DNA of 16,263 nucleotides from CAYJHC01 sp964370075 (GTDB taxonomy: Bacteria > Bacillota > Clostridia > Peptostreptococcales > Anaerovoracaceae). The notes beneath the pieces are model-generated. The model saw only the letters and a list, made by a program, of their open reading frames with translations, was not told the origin of the DNA and searched no databases. The stretch spans positions 1 through 16,263 of the forward strand of contig CAYJHC010000039.1 of NCBI GenBank assembly GCA_964370075.1, in the 5' to 3' direction. The translations under genes and the position numbers were made by a program. Below are positions 15,855-16,263 of this stretch, piece after piece. Numbering within the stretch: position 1 is the first letter of the stretch; every line of letters starts with the position of its first letter.

Positions 15855-15883
15855 TTGAACTTTAATTTAAAACATGATATGAT
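15855..15883 (+). promoter_or_regulatory. Promoter of the secreted-protein gene
   Basis: TTGAAC (15855-15860) and TATGAT (15878-15883) are 17 bases apart, and the -10 is preceded by TGA, giving an extended -10. The transcript would start near 15890, with a leader of about 54 bases that includes GGAGG at 15931-15935. Confidence 0.65.
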
Positions 15884-15943
15884 TACGATGATTGTTTTAA
15901 AATAAAATAACTACTGTTCATTTAGCGGTTGGAGGTTTTAATT

Positions 15944-16263
15944 ATGGCTATTTTAACAAAAACAAAATTTGTAATTTTGTTCGCCTTGGTGCTATTTGCG
16001 GCGGGTTTCTTGTTATCGCCGAAAGTAAATGCGGCGACGCCGGTACCCAATGGTTTATATAGTGCACATGTTATGAATGATAGTAGCAAGATTTATATGC
16101 AGATTAGAATTGATGGGGATAATGTGGTTTTGGGCGCAGGGGAATACGGCGACGAAACCCGTACACCATCGAAAGTCTCTTGCCTTAGAAAAGTGACGAG
16201 TGAACCAGTCGATGCCAATGATAATATCTACTCAGGTTATTCGGGTGAGTTTGATATTAATGC
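15944..16263 (+). CDS. Secreted protein of unknown function, 5' part only (runs off the window)
   Basis: The ATG at 15944 follows GGAGG (15931-15935) with an 8-base spacer and opens a frame that stays open for 106 codons to the window end. Residues 1-30 are a classical signal peptide: a Lys-containing start (MAILTKTK), a hydrophobic core (FVILFALVLFAAGFLL), and a VNA-AT cleavage site after residue 30. The mature part seen so far (beginning ATPVPNGLYSAHV) is polar, with one Cys, and looks beta-rich. I cannot assign a family from this fragment. Codon use differs from the neighbours: 11 of 106 codons end in CG (GCG, CCG, ACG, TCG), against 2 of 150 in smpB. That may mean recent acquisition. It has its own promoter and is separated from ssrA by a terminator. 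Confidence 0.85.
   Translation, partial: MAILTKTKFVILFALVLFAAGFLLSPKVNAATPVPNGLYSAHVMNDSSKIYMQIRIDGDNVVLGAGEYGDETRTPSKVSCLRKVTSEPVDANDNIYSGYSGEFDIN

Noticed and set aside
15592..15865. Two open frames overlapping the tmRNA 3' half and its terminator
   Set aside because: They run through the tRNA-like domain and the ssrA terminator. Their peptides are translations of structural RNA and of the GTCAACAG repeat.
1..16263. CRISPR arrays, insertion sequences, tRNA or rRNA genes
   Set aside because: No regularly spaced long repeats, no transposase-like frames, and no tRNA or rRNA signature other than tmRNA were seen.

Overview
The window reads as chromosomal DNA of a low-GC, Gram-positive anaerobe of the class Clostridia. 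The codons are AT-rich and many genes have GGAGG-type ribosome binding sites. The tmRNA is of the one-piece type, and the protein sequences look clostridial. I cannot fix the genus.

Layout. 1-78: a bidirectional hairpin terminator. 79-3726 (minus): a large bifunctional class A penicillin-binding protein with an unusual 300-residue cytoplasmic tail and a short C-terminal peptide repeat. 3997-9918 (plus): uvrB, uvrA and an EamA/DMT-type transporter, probably co-transcribed. 9919-10195: a poorly structured spacer with at most a small upstream reading frame. 10196-11635 (plus): nicotinate phosphoribosyltransferase, ended by a hairpin. 11757-12086 (plus): a small two-segment membrane protein of unknown function. 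12197-13126 (minus): class II fructose-bisphosphate aldolase, convergent with the small gene and sharing a bidirectional terminator with it. 13246-15219 (plus): a tight cluster of RluA-family pseudouridine synthase, signal peptidase I and smpB. 15339-15698 (plus): the tmRNA gene ssrA with its own promoter and terminator. 15944 to the end (plus): the first 106 codons of a secreted protein whose codon use differs from its neighbours.

How the genes work together. UvrB and UvrA are the damage-recognition part of nucleotide excision repair. SmpB and tmRNA form the trans-translation system that rescues stalled ribosomes, and they lie next to each other. The penicillin-binding protein and signal peptidase act at the cell envelope. 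The aldolase and PncB serve glycolysis and NAD salvage.

Most of this is ordinary housekeeping sequence, and I do not see an undescribed multi-gene system. The points that deserve a second look are small: repeated acidic motifs in the cytoplasmic tail of the penicillin-binding protein, a likely TTG start for that gene, a predicted leaderless mRNA for the pseudouridine synthase, a cationic amphipathic 20-residue upstream reading frame before pncB, a short reading frame overlapping the uvrA start, and the change in codon use just beyond ssrA.
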